Assembly: GCF_022179285.1 (NCBI RefSeq)
Contig: NZ_BPQO01000011.1
Coordinates: 1-64,000, forward strand
DNA: 64,000 nucleotides
Reading direction: 5' to 3'
Origin: Methylobacterium hispanicum
GTDB lineage: Bacteria; Pseudomonadota; Alphaproteobacteria; Rhizobiales; Beijerinckiaceae
The notes under the pieces were generated by a model that worked only from the letters and a program-made list of their open reading frames with translations, did not search any database and was not told the origin of the DNA. Of the stretch, positions 34,887-43,829 are shown piece after piece; positions within the stretch are counted from its first letter, which is position 1, and each line of letters starts with the position of its first letter. The position numbers and the translations under genes are program-made.

Positions 34887-34961
34887 CGCCCGCCACCCCC
34901 GGGCGGCTCCGGTCGCCGCCTCCCTCTGCCGAACGACGGCACGGGTCCGGAGCCGTTCCGA

Positions 34962-35261
34962 CTAGCGGGTCGACCCCTTGGTGCCGCCGAACATCATCTC
35001 CGAGTCATCGGCATAAGGCGAGACATCCTTCACCCTGTCCACCGGGAGCAGGACCATCATCCGTCCGTTCGGTGCCCTGACGACGTTGAACTTGCGGCCG
35101 TTTCTGTCGGATGCGACGGCGACGGAGGCCTCCATCGTCTCGAACGGCGACAGCGCGAAGCGCGTGCCGTAGGCCTCGATGGACCCGTCGGTTTGCGCCA
35201 AAGCCGGGGACGCCCACGCTGCGACACAGGAGAAACCCGTCGCGATCGCCAAGCGGATCAT
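34962..35261 (-). CDS. small secreted hypothetical protein
   Basis: 99 aa with a signal peptide (MIRLAIATGFSCVAAWASPALAQ, cut into residues 1-23) and a mature part of about 76 residues with no cysteine and no known domain. It lies 75 bp upstream of DUF3095 on the same strand. Periplasmic location expected. Confidence 0.6.
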   Translation of the reverse strand: MIRLAIATGFSCVAAWASPALAQTDGSIEAYGTRFALSPFETMEASVAVASDRNGRKFNVVRAPNGRMMVLLPVDRVKDVSPYADDSEMMFGGTKGSTR

Positions 35262-35627
35262 GTCTCACATCCTTCGGAAACGTCGTGACCTCGAAGGGGC
35301 AAGCCGATCACGCACCGGACCGTCGCCGGACCCCTTCGCTCCGTTCGACGGTAACGCCTCGATGGCAGGACCGTACAATACCGAGATGGCATGGTGACGA
35401 TCAGCGTTCGGCGGGCTGTCACGGCGACGAAGACTGTCGAATCGGCACCGTCCCTCCGTTGCACGAGGGCGCGACAGGACGATTGCTTGCCATTCTGAGG
35501 CCATGGCGGCGATCCGGTCGCCCGGGCTCGCCGGCGACGGCCGAGGCCGAGGTCTGGGCATCGGCCTCGGCCGCGGGGCGGCCGAACCATGCGCCGGAAG
35601 GTGTTTTGCGAGTTGCCGGCATCAGGC
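35262..35627. other. non-coding region
   Basis: 366 bp between the small secreted protein gene and the stop of the P450 gene. No gene with a ribosome site or motif is visible. An alternative frame on the minus strand is open but looks like noise. Confidence 0.4.
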
Positions 35628-36875
35628 TCACCCCGGCGCGAGGCCCGAAATCCGGATGCCGAGCCTCTCGGGACCGCGCAGGGACGCCCCCGGCCGGTAG
35701 GGCGGGGGATCCGCCATCAGACGGGGCGCGACCAGACGGCGGCTGAGGGCCACCAGGGCGATCTCGGCCTCGATCCGTGCGAGCGGGGCGCCCATGCAGT
35801 AGTGCAGCCCGCCGCCGAAGCCGAAATGCTGGTTGTCCTCGCGGTCCGGATCGAAGCGGTCCGGCTCCCGGAAGCGGGCCGGGTCACGGTTGGCGGCGGC
35901 GAAGAGCAGGATGACCGGCGCCCCCTTGGGGATGGTGCGCCCCGCGATCTCGATGGCCCCGAGGGCCTTCCGGGTCCGGAAATGCACGGGCGGCTCGTAG
36001 CGGAGCAGCTCCTCGATCACGCGCGGCGCCCGCTCGGGATCGGCGCGCAGGCGCTCCAGCTCCCGGGGATGGCGCAGCAGGGTCAACATGCCGTTGGTGA
36101 TCAGGTTCACCGTGGTCTCGTGCCCCGCCACCAGCAACAGGATCGCCGTCGAGATCAGGTCGAAATCACCCATCGCCGGCTTGCCGGAGGGGCTCGGCGC
36201 CGCGAGGGCGCTGAGCAGGTCGGCCGTGGGGCGCCGCCGCTTCTCGCGGATCAGGGCCCGCATGTAGCCGGAGATCGCGTCGAAGGCCGCGACCGTCCGG
36301 TGCCGGCTGGCCTCGTCGTGCCGGGCATCGGGCTCCAGAGCGGTGGCGAGCTGCGTCGCCCACGCTTGGAACTGCGGCTCGTCCGCCTCCGGCACGCCGA
36401 GCATGTCGCAGATCACCGAGACCGGGAGCGGGTAGGACAGGTCCTCCACGAGGCAGACCTCGTCCCGCCCCCGGCAGGCGTCGATGAGGGCATCCACGTC
36501 CCGTACGACGCGCTGCCGCAGCGCCCGCACCCGCGCCACCGAGAATTCGCGCATCACGGCATGGCGGAGGGTGTCGTGATCGGGCGGATCGCGGAAGATC
36601 AGCGGGCGGTGCGCGGTGGCGATCCGGTCCTTGAGGGGGTTGAGGAGCCAATCCTTGAGAGGGTTGCCGGTGCGGGGGCGGTGGGACGGCGGCAGGTCCT
36701 CCGAGCTGAGGCGGGGATCGAAGATCAGGCTCCGGATCGCCTCATGCGTGCTCACCACGGCGCTGCCGTCGCGCTGGATCGACACCGGGCTTTCGCGAAG
36801 GCGCGCGTAGAGCGGATAGGGATCGGCCCGGTTGGCCGGGTCGAGCACCGCCTGGAACAAGGTATCCTCAGCCAT
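35628..36875 (-). CDS. cytochrome P450
   Basis: 415 aa from ATG 36875. Class I bacterial P450: I-helix AGHETT, K-helix EELLRYEP (ExxR), and heme-binding FGFGGGLHYCMGAPLAR with the thiolate cysteine. No membrane anchor. The start overlaps the reductase stop by eight bases. Electrons would pass from NAD(P)H through the adjacent reductase and ferredoxin. The product and substrate are not predictable; the adjoining glycosyltransferase suggests that a hydroxyl made by the P450 may then be glycosylated. Confidence 0.9.
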   Translation of the reverse strand: MAEDTLFQAVLDPANRADPYPLYARLRESPVSIQRDGSAVVSTHEAIRSLIFDPRLSSEDLPPSHRPRTGNPLKDWLLNPLKDRIATAHRPLIFRDPPDHDTLRHAVMREFSVARVRALRQRVVRDVDALIDACRGRDEVCLVEDLSYPLPVSVICDMLGVPEADEPQFQAWATQLATALEPDARHDEASRHRTVAAFDAISGYMRALIREKRRRPTADLLSALAAPSPSGKPAMGDFDLISTAILLLVAGHETTVNLITNGMLTLLRHPRELERLRADPERAPRVIEELLRYEPPVHFRTRKALGAIEIAGRTIPKGAPVILLFAAANRDPARFREPDRFDPDREDNQHFGFGGGLHYCMGAPLARIEAEIALVALSRRLVAPRLMADPPPYRPGASLRGPERLGIRISGLAPG

Positions 36876-38187
36876 GGCGAACCCCGATCGGGTGGAAGGT
36901 GGCACGCGCGGGCGGAAAGCCCGGCGCATGGGCGAGGAACGTCCCCTGGTCGGTCGCCTCCTCGATCGGCGGAAACGCCCGGCCCTCCGCGACCGCCTCG
37001 GCGTAGGCGGGGAGCCAGCGTGCCTGGTCGAACGACACGGCACCGACGCTGCGCCCGGCGCGTCCGTAGACGGCCAGGAAGCGCCGCGAGGCGCGCGTGC
37101 CCTGCACGATCGCGACCGCGTCGGCGCCGGCGTTCGCGCCCACCGCCTTGATGTTGATCCCGAACTGGCTCGACCAGAAGGCCGGCAGATGCCGATAGGT
37201 CTGCTGGTCCTCCGCCGCCGCCAGCATGTTGCGCGCGGCCTGTGCGGATTGGGCGACGGCGTTGCCCCAATGCTCCACCGACATCAGGCGGTCGCCGCAG
37301 AGCGCGTTCGGCCAGCGCGCGACATCCCCGGCGGCGTAGATGTCGGGGCAGGGCGTGCCGTCGGCGCGCAGGACGCGACAGGCGCCGTCGCAGGTCACGC
37401 CGCGCGAATCCGCCATCAGGCCCGCATCCGCCAGCCAGTCCGTGGCACGCGTCGCACCGAGGGCCACGATCACGAGGTCGGCCTCGACGGCGCGCCCGTC
37501 CGCGAGCTGCGCGCGGACGACCCGGCCCGACGCGTCGCCCTCGAAGCGAAGCACCTGTGCGCCGGCCTGGAAGGTGACGCCGGCATCCCTCAGGCAATCC
37601 ACGAGCACGCCGCCGACCCAGGTGCCGAGGGAACGGGCGAGCGGCGTCGGGTTGGGATCGACCAGGGTGACCGGCAGTCCGAGATCGCGGCAGCAGGACG
37701 CCGCCTCGCAGCCGATCAGGCCGGCGCCGACGATGAGGACGCGCCGCGGGGCACCGGCCAGTGCGGTGCGCAGGCGGGCGGCATCGTCCCGGCTGCGCAG
37801 GGTGAAGACGTTCTGCAGGCGCCCCCCGGAAGCCGCCGGCCAGGGCCGCGCCTGCGCCCCGGTGGCGATGAGCAGGCGCTCGTAGGCGAGCCGCGTCCCG
37901 TCCGCGAGGGTGATCGCGCGCGCCTCCCGGTCGAGGGCGGTCGCCGCGTGGCCCAGGCGCCAGTGCGCGTCGAGGGCGACGAGTTCCGGCAGCCCGGTCG
38001 CGTCCGGTGCCAGTTCGCCGGACAGGACGTGCTTCGACAGGGGCGGCCGGTCATAGGGCCGATGCGGTTCGTCGCCTACGATCGTGAGACGCCCGGCATA
38101 GCCGTTGCGGCGCAAGGCCTCCGCGCCCCGGAGGCCGGCCAGCGAAGCGCCGACGACGACGATGCCGGCCGTGTCCCCGGCCGTCAC
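36868..38187 (-). CDS. FAD-dependent ferredoxin reductase
   Basis: 439 aa from GTG 38187, which overlaps the ferredoxin stop (GTGA). Two dinucleotide-binding motifs (IVVVGASLAGLRGAEAL for FAD and LIVGAGLIGCEAA for NAD) and the FAD-pyrophosphate motif DIYAAGDVARWP are typical of class I P450 and ring-hydroxylating dioxygenase reductases. It reduces the small ferredoxin encoded just upstream. C-terminal reductase domain present (about residues 325-435). Confidence 0.9.
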   Translation of the reverse strand: MTAGDTAGIVVVGASLAGLRGAEALRRNGYAGRLTIVGDEPHRPYDRPPLSKHVLSGELAPDATGLPELVALDAHWRLGHAATALDREARAITLADGTRLAYERLLIATGAQARPWPAASGGRLQNVFTLRSRDDAARLRTALAGAPRRVLIVGAGLIGCEAASCCRDLGLPVTLVDPNPTPLARSLGTWVGGVLVDCLRDAGVTFQAGAQVLRFEGDASGRVVRAQLADGRAVEADLVIVALGATRATDWLADAGLMADSRGVTCDGACRVLRADGTPCPDIYAAGDVARWPNALCGDRLMSVEHWGNAVAQSAQAARNMLAAAEDQQTYRHLPAFWSSQFGINIKAVGANAGADAVAIVQGTRASRRFLAVYGRAGRSVGAVSFDQARWLPAYAEAVAEGRAFPPIEEATDQGTFLAHAPGFPPARATFHPIGVRHG

Positions 38188-38432
38188 GATGCGTCTCCGG
38201 GCTCGACCTGCAGGCTGATGGCACGGACCGGACAGGCCTGGACGGCCCGCTCGATCTCGCCCCGACGCGCACGCGGCGGCGCGGGATCGTAGAACAGGAT
38301 CTCGTGGCCCCGCACCGCGAAGGCACCGGGTGCCGCGTAGCAGCACTGGGCGTAACCCTGGCAGCGGTTGAGGTCGACCACGACCCGCAAGGGGACGGGC
38401 GGGTCCGGGATCGGATCGGCGACATGCGTCAT
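38184..38432 (-). CDS. ferredoxin (3Fe-4S type) for the P450
   Basis: 82 aa. Cluster ligands appear as C-Q-G-Y-A-Q-C-C followed by C-P-V at residue about 67, typical of the small 3Fe-4S or 4Fe-4S ferredoxins that feed bacterial P450s. The second position of the usual CxxCxxC is altered (C-x5-C), which points to a 3Fe-4S cluster. Genes flank it in the order glycosyltransferase, small membrane protein, ferredoxin, reductase, P450, all on the minus strand. Confidence 0.85.
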   Translation of the reverse strand: MTHVADPIPDPPVPLRVVVDLNRCQGYAQCCYAAPGAFAVRGHEILFYDPAPPRARRGEIERAVQACPVRAISLQVEPGDAS

Positions 38433-38452
38433 GGGTCGTGCCTCGCGGGTCG

Positions 38453-38656
38453 TCAGATGCCGATGAAGGGATCGACGTGATCGTCCGCCTGCGGAATCAG
38501 GCGGGCGACGGACGTCCAGGGCAGGCCGGTGGTGCCGACCAGCACCAGGGTGGCCATGAAGCCGACCAATCGCAGCGCGTCGCGCGGCGCCGGGCGACGA
38601 TCCAGTGCGGACCGACATCCACGCCGGACTCCGCCGGGGAGCGTGAGCGCGCTCAT
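38453..38656 (-). CDS. small membrane protein in the P450 operon
   Basis: 67 aa with one hydrophobic segment (about residues 30-49, LVGFMATLVLVGTTGLPWTS) after a basic N-terminus. Its ATG overlaps the glycosyltransferase stop (ATGA), so the frame is likely real and co-translated. No family. It may tether the P450 chain or glycosyltransferase to the membrane; that is a guess. Confidence 0.5.
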   Translation of the reverse strand: MSALTLPGGVRRGCRSALDRRPAPRDALRLVGFMATLVLVGTTGLPWTSVARLIPQADDHVDPFIGI

Positions 38657-39942
38657 GCGACGGCCTCCTCGACGACGGCGTGCGCCCCGGCGGCCTGGTC
38701 GATGGCACCGAGGATCGCCCGGCCCGAATCCAGCGCCTGGAAGTCGCGCGCCAGGGCCGCGGCACGGCTCCGGAAGCGGGGGCTCCCGAGAACCGTGTCG
38801 ATCGCCGCGCGAAGGGCGTCGGACGTCGGGGCGTTCGTCGCCAGGTTAAGACCGGCTCCGGCCCAGGCGATGCGCGCACCGACCTCGGCCTTGTCCTCGG
38901 TGAGCCCCGCGGCGACGATGGGGACGCCCACCGCCAGGGCCTGCGAGACGCTGCCATAGCCGCCGTTGGTGACGAGGAGGCTGACCTGCGGAAGGAGAGC
39001 GTCGAACGGCAGGAACGAGGCCACGCGCGCGTTGCCGGGCAGCGGCGCCGTCAAGGCTTCGACCGGGCGGCCACCGGTCGTGACGACGACGAGAAGGTCG
39101 TCGCGGTCGGCCAGGGCGGCGAGGGTCGGCTCGATCAGTTCACCGAAATCCGCATTGGCCAGCGTTCCCTGCGTGACCAGCACGACGGGCTTGGCCGGAT
39201 CGCGCGCCTGCCACCACGCGGGCAGCGCCGCGTCGGACTTCTGCGCCGGCAGGAGACCGACGAAGCGAAGATTGCGCGGCAGGCGTCCGAAATCATACTC
39301 GAAGGCCGGAACGGTCGGCTGGAGGAACAGGTCCGGCAGGACGGCGATGGCGTGCGGGAGCGAGGCCGGCAGGGCTGGGACGCCCAGCCGGGCCAGCTGC
39401 GTGTCCGTCGCGGCGCGGACGGGATCGACGAAGGCCGTGTCCATGCCGGCCTTCAGGAGAGCATAGTGGGCGCGCTCGACCTCCGTCCGCGCCGGCGGGA
39501 GGCCGAGCCCGACGGGGGCCAGGTCCGGCCGGTCCAGGAACAGGAAGCTGACGTTCAGGGTGACGATCGGGGGACGCGGGCCGGACCCGAGCAGCAGGGG
39601 CAGCACCCCGAGCATCATGCTCCCGGCGACGATCACGTCGGGTTCCTCCGCGGCGATCAGCGTCCGCAGGACCCCGGTCTGGAGGGGGATGGGATCGATG
39701 AAGCGCCGGGCGAACTCGATCCGATAGCGCTCCGGACCGGCCGGCAGGTCCGTCGCCCGGTACTCGGCCGCGTCGCCGTCGTCGTACGGCGCGAACCGGA
39801 GGCCGGACGCCTCGATCTTCGTCCGGAACCGCTCGGCGGTCATCATGACGACGTCGTCGCCCCGCGCCGCGAGCCGCCGGCCGACGGCGAGGAGGGGGTT
39901 GATATGCCCGGTCAGGGCCGTGGCTGCGATCAGCACCTTCAT
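38653..39942 (-). CDS. UGT/MGT-like family 1 glycosyltransferase
   Basis: 429 aa, starting at ATG 39942. GT-B fold of the nucleotide-diphospho-sugar type: N-terminal acceptor domain (LIAATALTGHINPLLAVGRR) and a C-terminal donor domain with the signature FLPFDALLPQVSLLVTNGGY, then GSVSQALAVGVPIVAAG. Relatives glycosylate macrolides, carotenoids or small phenols. Its first position in an operon with a full P450 system suggests tailoring or detoxification of a small hydrophobic molecule. No core biosynthetic gene (terpene, polyketide or carotenoid) is nearby. Confidence 0.85.
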   Translation of the reverse strand: MKVLIAATALTGHINPLLAVGRRLAARGDDVVMMTAERFRTKIEASGLRFAPYDDGDAAEYRATDLPAGPERYRIEFARRFIDPIPLQTGVLRTLIAAEEPDVIVAGSMMLGVLPLLLGSGPRPPIVTLNVSFLFLDRPDLAPVGLGLPPARTEVERAHYALLKAGMDTAFVDPVRAATDTQLARLGVPALPASLPHAIAVLPDLFLQPTVPAFEYDFGRLPRNLRFVGLLPAQKSDAALPAWWQARDPAKPVVLVTQGTLANADFGELIEPTLAALADRDDLLVVVTTGGRPVEALTAPLPGNARVASFLPFDALLPQVSLLVTNGGYGSVSQALAVGVPIVAAGLTEDKAEVGARIAWAGAGLNLATNAPTSDALRAAIDTVLGSPRFRSRAAALARDFQALDSGRAILGAIDQAAGAHAVVEEAVA

Positions 39943-40540
39943 GGTGGAAACTCCTCGCTGCGCGGGTTGCGATGCTGGGATCTCGCGACCGGACCGCGAT
40001 GGGTTACGCGGGTCCCGCGGCCTGCGTGCGCCTGCGCACCGGCCCCGGCCCGGAGGTGGCCACGCGGCCGCTTCACAAAGTCGGGCCCGGCGGATGCACG
40101 CATGCGACCGGCACCGGCCGTCGAAGGGCACGCCGACGACCGGAGCCATCGCCTTCGTCCCTCCGGGTCGACCGTCCGATGACCGGCCTCGGGCAGGCCT
40201 GGCGCTGCCGGCAGGGTGCAACGACAGCTCGCCGCGTTCAAAATTTCTGCAAGATTTTCACAAGACCTCCGAAATTGTCCCGATCCCCGTCCACGGCATC
40301 ATACGGTCGCCAGCCTAGGCGTCGCGCAGTTCCGGTGCTCATGCCGTTTCGGCATTGTCGTCATAGGGGTTCTTTATATTGGATCGGCGACATCGCGGAT
40401 CCTTGATATCCTCGACCGCGGATGTCCGGATCGTCGACCGCCGGAGGGGCCGACGGTGCGACGCCGCACGGCCATTGCACGCGTGACGTAACGCGGGCGC
40501 CGCGGTCGCGAACTCCCGGCATCCACCCAGGAGATATGCC
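39943..40540. other. divergent intergenic region
   Basis: 598 bp between the minus-strand glycosyltransferase operon and the plus-strand 89-aa secreted protein gene. No protein gene is supported. An AT-richer part lies around 40230-40390 and presumably holds promoters. I see no clear repeat or riboswitch. Confidence 0.45.
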
Positions 40541-40810
40541 ATGCCCCCCCTGCGTCGCACCGCGCTTCTCACCGCCGCCCTGACCCATGCGACGGCCTTC
40601 GTCCTGGTCGTCGGTACGGCCTCCGCGAAACAGCCCGTGCCTTCGCCGCTTCCCGCGGCCTCGGTCCTGCTCCGTCCCATGACCGCCGGGAACGCGACGA
40701 AGGTCCCCGGCATCGGTCCGGCCAACCCTGGGGTGCCCGGCCCGGTCCGGGCGGCAGCCGACGGGCACCTCGGCCGGCTCTTGCGAGGGGCCGTCTGCAC
40801 GGGTTGCTGA
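40541..40810 (+). CDS. small secreted protein with C-terminal CxxC
   Basis: 89 aa. The ATG has a CAGGAGA site. A signal peptide covers residues 1-29 (LLTAALTHATAFVLVVGTASA). The mature part is proline- and glycine-rich (GIGPANPGVPGPVR) and ends with VCTGC, giving two cysteines at the very end. No family known. It precedes the LysR gene and is divergent from the P450 operon. A cysteine pair at the end could form a disulfide or bind metal or heme; unproven. Confidence 0.5.
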   Translation: MPPLRRTALLTAALTHATAFVLVVGTASAKQPVPSPLPAASVLLRPMTAGNATKVPGIGPANPGVPGPVRAAADGHLGRLLRGAVCTGC

Positions 40811-40997
40811 GATCGGTTCCGGACGACGGAGCCATCCATCCCGCCTTTGCCTCACGACCGCTCGGGCCGCAGGATTTGCGGTCTCGGCCCACGTCCTCCA
40901 GCGCTCCCGCGCGAAGCTCCGCCGGAGCCGGCCTGCACCGGCGCGATCCAGGCGCGATCAAGCCGCGATCACAGCGCGATCAAGGAAGGTCAGGACC

Positions 40998-41939
40998 ATG
41001 GAACTTCACGAAATCCGCTACTTCCTCGCGGTCGGCGAGACGCGCAACTTCACGAAGGCCGCGGACGCCTGCCACGTCACGCAACCCGCCTTGACGCGGG
41101 CGATCCGCAAGCTCGAGGACGAACTCGGCGGGATGCTGGTGTCCCGCGAGCGCGGCAACATCCACCTCACGGATCTCGGCCGTCTGCTCGAGCCGAGCCT
41201 GCGCGCGATGATGGTCCAGGCGGGCGAGGCCAAGCGCACGGCGGAGAGCTTCCTGCGCCTGAAGGGGGCGCCGATCCGGCTCGGGGTGATGTGCACCGTC
41301 GGACCGGTCCGGTTCACCGGCTTCCTCAACGAATTCCGCGTCTCGCATCCCGGCATCGAACTGACGCTGATCGAGGGCATGTCCTCGGAGCTCAAGGAAC
41401 TCCTGCGTAGCGGCGACCTCGACGTTGCCGTGATCTCGGACCCGGAGGGGTTCGAGCCGCCGCTCCACGCGAGCGTGCTCTACCAGGAGCCCTTCATCCT
41501 CGCGTGTGGACCGACCCACGCCTTCGCCGCCCGTACGGCGATCACGCTGGAGGACCTCGAGGGCGAGATCTACCTCCAGCGCATCCATTGCGAGTACCGG
41601 GATCGCCTCGCGCAGATGCTGGCAGAGCGCGGCGTCACCATCCGGCGCGCGCACCGCAGCGAGCGCGAGGACTGGATCCAGAGCATGGTGGCGGCCGGCA
41701 TGGGCGTCTGCTTCCTGCCGTCGTTCTCGGCGACGGTCCCGGGCCTCGTGCAGGTCCGTGTCGTCGACCCCGAGGTCGCGCGCGAGGTCTGCATCGTGAC
41801 GATCGCCCAGCGGCATCCCTCGCCGCCGATGGCGGCCCTGCTCGCGGCGCTGGATGCCTATGCCTGGACGAACGACGGCGAGTCCCACGACCGGACGGAA
41901 CCGGCCCGGCCGGGCGCGGGCGAATGGGCGCGCGTCTGA
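40998..41939 (+). CDS. LysR family transcriptional regulator
   Basis: 313 aa. N-terminal winged helix-turn-helix (YFLAVGETRNFTKAADACHV then TQPALTRAIRKLEDELGG) and a C-terminal periplasmic-binding-like effector domain (LGVMCTVGPVRFTGFLNEFR onwards). A GGAAGG-type site precedes the ATG. It lies between the P450 operon and the aminotransferase operon, converging on the latter. LysR proteins usually control a divergent neighbour; here the nearest candidates are the 89-aa gene upstream and the P450 operon beyond it. Confidence 0.85.
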   Translation: MELHEIRYFLAVGETRNFTKAADACHVTQPALTRAIRKLEDELGGMLVSRERGNIHLTDLGRLLEPSLRAMMVQAGEAKRTAESFLRLKGAPIRLGVMCTVGPVRFTGFLNEFRVSHPGIELTLIEGMSSELKELLRSGDLDVAVISDPEGFEPPLHASVLYQEPFILACGPTHAFAARTAITLEDLEGEIYLQRIHCEYRDRLAQMLAERGVTIRRAHRSEREDWIQSMVAAGMGVCFLPSFSATVPGLVQVRVVDPEVAREVCIVTIAQRHPSPPMAALLAALDAYAWTNDGESHDRTEPARPGAGEWARV

Positions 41940-41967
41940 CAAGGGCCGGCGAGGCGGCGCCGGCGCG

Positions 41968-43119
41968 CTACGGCACCGGGACACGGAGGTGCCGGTCCAG
42001 CGCATCGAGGGCCGGAACAGCCCCCGCACGCCCGAGCCCGATCCGCAGGCGATCCGTCGGGACCCGCCCCAGGCGCGAGCGCCACAGGCTCGCCGGCAGG
42101 ACGAGGATCCCGGCCCGGCGGGCGAGGTCCCGGGCGAAGCCGTCGGCGCCCTCGGGCCCGAGATAGCGCGGGAAGGCGAAGGCCAGGTTGTGCGAGGCGT
42201 CCGCCCCGAAGGTCTCCGGATGCCGGGCGATCAGGGCGTCGAGGCGCGCGCGGCTTCGGGTACCCACCGCCCGGCTGCGGGCGAGGATGCGCGCCTCGGC
42301 GCCGAGGGCCACATGGGCCAGCACCTCGCTCGCCGCGCACAGGCAGCTCGACATCCTGTTCTTGGCATTGAGGGCGGCCTCCAGGAGCCGCCGGTCGCGA
42401 CAGGCGATCCAACCGACGCGGAGGCCCGCGAGGCCGAACCCCTTCGACAGGCCGTCGATGGAGATGCCGCGCTCGTAGAGGTCGGCGACCGCGGCCGTTC
42501 CCTGCGCGCGGTCCGGGGCGAGATTAGGAGCCCGATTCAGGGTATGCCGGTAGACCTCGTCGCAGACGAGCCAGAGACCGCGCCGGCGGCAGAGCGCGAC
42601 GAGGTCGCCCATCGTCGTCGCGTCCAGGGTCGCGCCGGTGGGGCTGTTCGGCATGTTCATCAGGACGAGCCGGGTCCGGGGCGTGAGCGCGGCCTCGACC
42701 TCGCCGACGTCCAGGCGCCAGCCCTCGGTCTCCCGGAGGGCCACCCCGGTGGCGCCGCAGAGGGCGGTGACGGCCTCCTCGGAGGGCTGGTAGATCGGAA
42801 GCACGACCACCGCATGGTCCCGCGGCGTCAACAGTGCCGCGACCACCGCGGCCAGGGCCTCCTGCGCCCCGGCGCAGCAGAGCACGTCGTCGGCCGTCAG
42901 CCGCCGGTGGCGGGCCGCCACGGCACCCCGCAGCCAATCCGCTCCGCGCGGGTCGAGGTAGCCGAAGCCGAGGCCCCGCCAGCGCGCGCGATCGTCCTGC
43001 CCCGCGAGGTCGAGGAGGTCGGAGAGGGTCGTCGTCTCGGAATCTGAGGCGGCGAGGTCGTGCCGGACCGCCGGGATCCAGCGGCTCAGATAGGCTGCGA
43101 GGGCGAAGGGCTCCGTCAC
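41968..43119 (-). CDS. PLP-dependent aminotransferase (class I/II)
   Basis: 383 aa from GTG 43119, which overlaps the stop of the GT2 gene (GTGA). Fold type I aminotransferase: the pyridoxal lysine is in SIDGLSKGFGLAGLRVGW (K of SKGFGL), with MNMPNSPTGA for the substrate loop and CDEVYRHTL for the PLP aspartate. It is the last gene of the seven-gene operon. The class includes enzymes that make amino sugars, amino acids or amino-terminated side chains; the substrate is unknown. The preceding genes suggest a sugar- or peptide-like product. Confidence 0.85.
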   Translation of the reverse strand: MTEPFALAAYLSRWIPAVRHDLAASDSETTTLSDLLDLAGQDDRARWRGLGFGYLDPRGADWLRGAVAARHRRLTADDVLCCAGAQEALAAVVAALLTPRDHAVVVLPIYQPSEEAVTALCGATGVALRETEGWRLDVGEVEAALTPRTRLVLMNMPNSPTGATLDATTMGDLVALCRRRGLWLVCDEVYRHTLNRAPNLAPDRAQGTAAVADLYERGISIDGLSKGFGLAGLRVGWIACRDRRLLEAALNAKNRMSSCLCAASEVLAHVALGAEARILARSRAVGTRSRARLDALIARHPETFGADASHNLAFAFPRYLGPEGADGFARDLARRAGILVLPASLWRSRLGRVPTDRLRIGLGRAGAVPALDALDRHLRVPVP

Positions 43120-43829
43120 GGGCGCGGTGCCGGATGGGCCGGCGCGGCGGTCGCCGCCACCCGCAGGAAGGTCGTGACGATCTTCGTTCCGGCCCGAAGC
43201 GTTCCCCTGAACGAGCCCGCGACTTTGGACGCGCCGGCCGTCCGGCAGCGATAGGGCAGGGGCACCTCGTCGATGCGCAGGCCGGCCCGAGCCGCCTGCA
43301 TCTGCATCTCGATGTTCCAGCCGTAGGTCATCTCCCGCAGCGCCAGACCCTGCAAGGCGGCCCGGTCGATGGCCCGGAACGCGCACATGTCGCTGTAGCG
43401 GGCCCCGTAGAGCGCGCCGATGCCGAAGCCCGCCAGCCGGCCGGCCAGGACCTGGTGCCAGAGCATGGCGCCGGGCTCGCGGTCTCCGCGGGTGCGGGAG
43501 GCGAGGACGAAATCCTGCTCGCCGCGCAGCACCGGATCGGCGATCCGCGCGATCAGGTCGCCGCGATCCGCCCCGTCGCCGTCCATGAAGACGATGACGC
43601 GGTGCGCCGGATCGGCCGCCTCCGCGCCGCGGGCGCAGGCCCGGCCGTAGCCGTGCCCGCCGTCGATGACCCGCGCCCCCGCTTCGCGGGCGATGCGGGC
43701 GGTGCCGTCCCGGCTGCCGCTGTCGGCGACGATCACGTCGCCGGCATAGGCGGCGGGGATCTCGCGGATGACCCTGCCGATCGAGCCGGCTTCGTTCAGC
43801 GTGGGAATGACGACGCTCACAGGCTCCAT
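43116..43829 (-). CDS. GT2 family glycosyltransferase (DPM1-like)
   Basis: 237 aa from ATG 43829. GT-A fold: SVVIPTLNEAGSIGRVIREI, VADSGSRDGTA, and a metal motif in FMDGDGADRGD, as in polyprenyl-phosphate sugar synthases. No C-terminal membrane helices, so it is the short cytoplasmic form. The start is 12 bases upstream of the radical SAM stop, an overlap. Beside a GT-C membrane enzyme, the expected role is to load a polyprenyl phosphate with a sugar, inferred from context. Confidence 0.85.
   Translation of the reverse strand: MEPVSVVIPTLNEAGSIGRVIREIPAAYAGDVIVADSGSRDGTARIAREAGARVIDGGHGYGRACARGAEAADPAHRVIVFMDGDGADRGDLIARIADPVLRGEQDFVLASRTRGDREPGAMLWHQVLAGRLAGFGIGALYGARYSDMCAFRAIDRAALQGLALREMTYGWNIEMQMQAARAGLRIDEVPLPYRCRTAGASKVAGSFRGTLRAGTKIVTTFLRVAATAAPAHPAPRP

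Noticed and set aside
31927-34896. A 989-codon minus-strand frame covering both the patatin gene and the region upstream
   Set aside because: Only the part from ATG 33690 has domain motifs. The upstream half is the wrong frame of the DUF3095 gene, which has a cyclase-like pattern and an ATGA junction.
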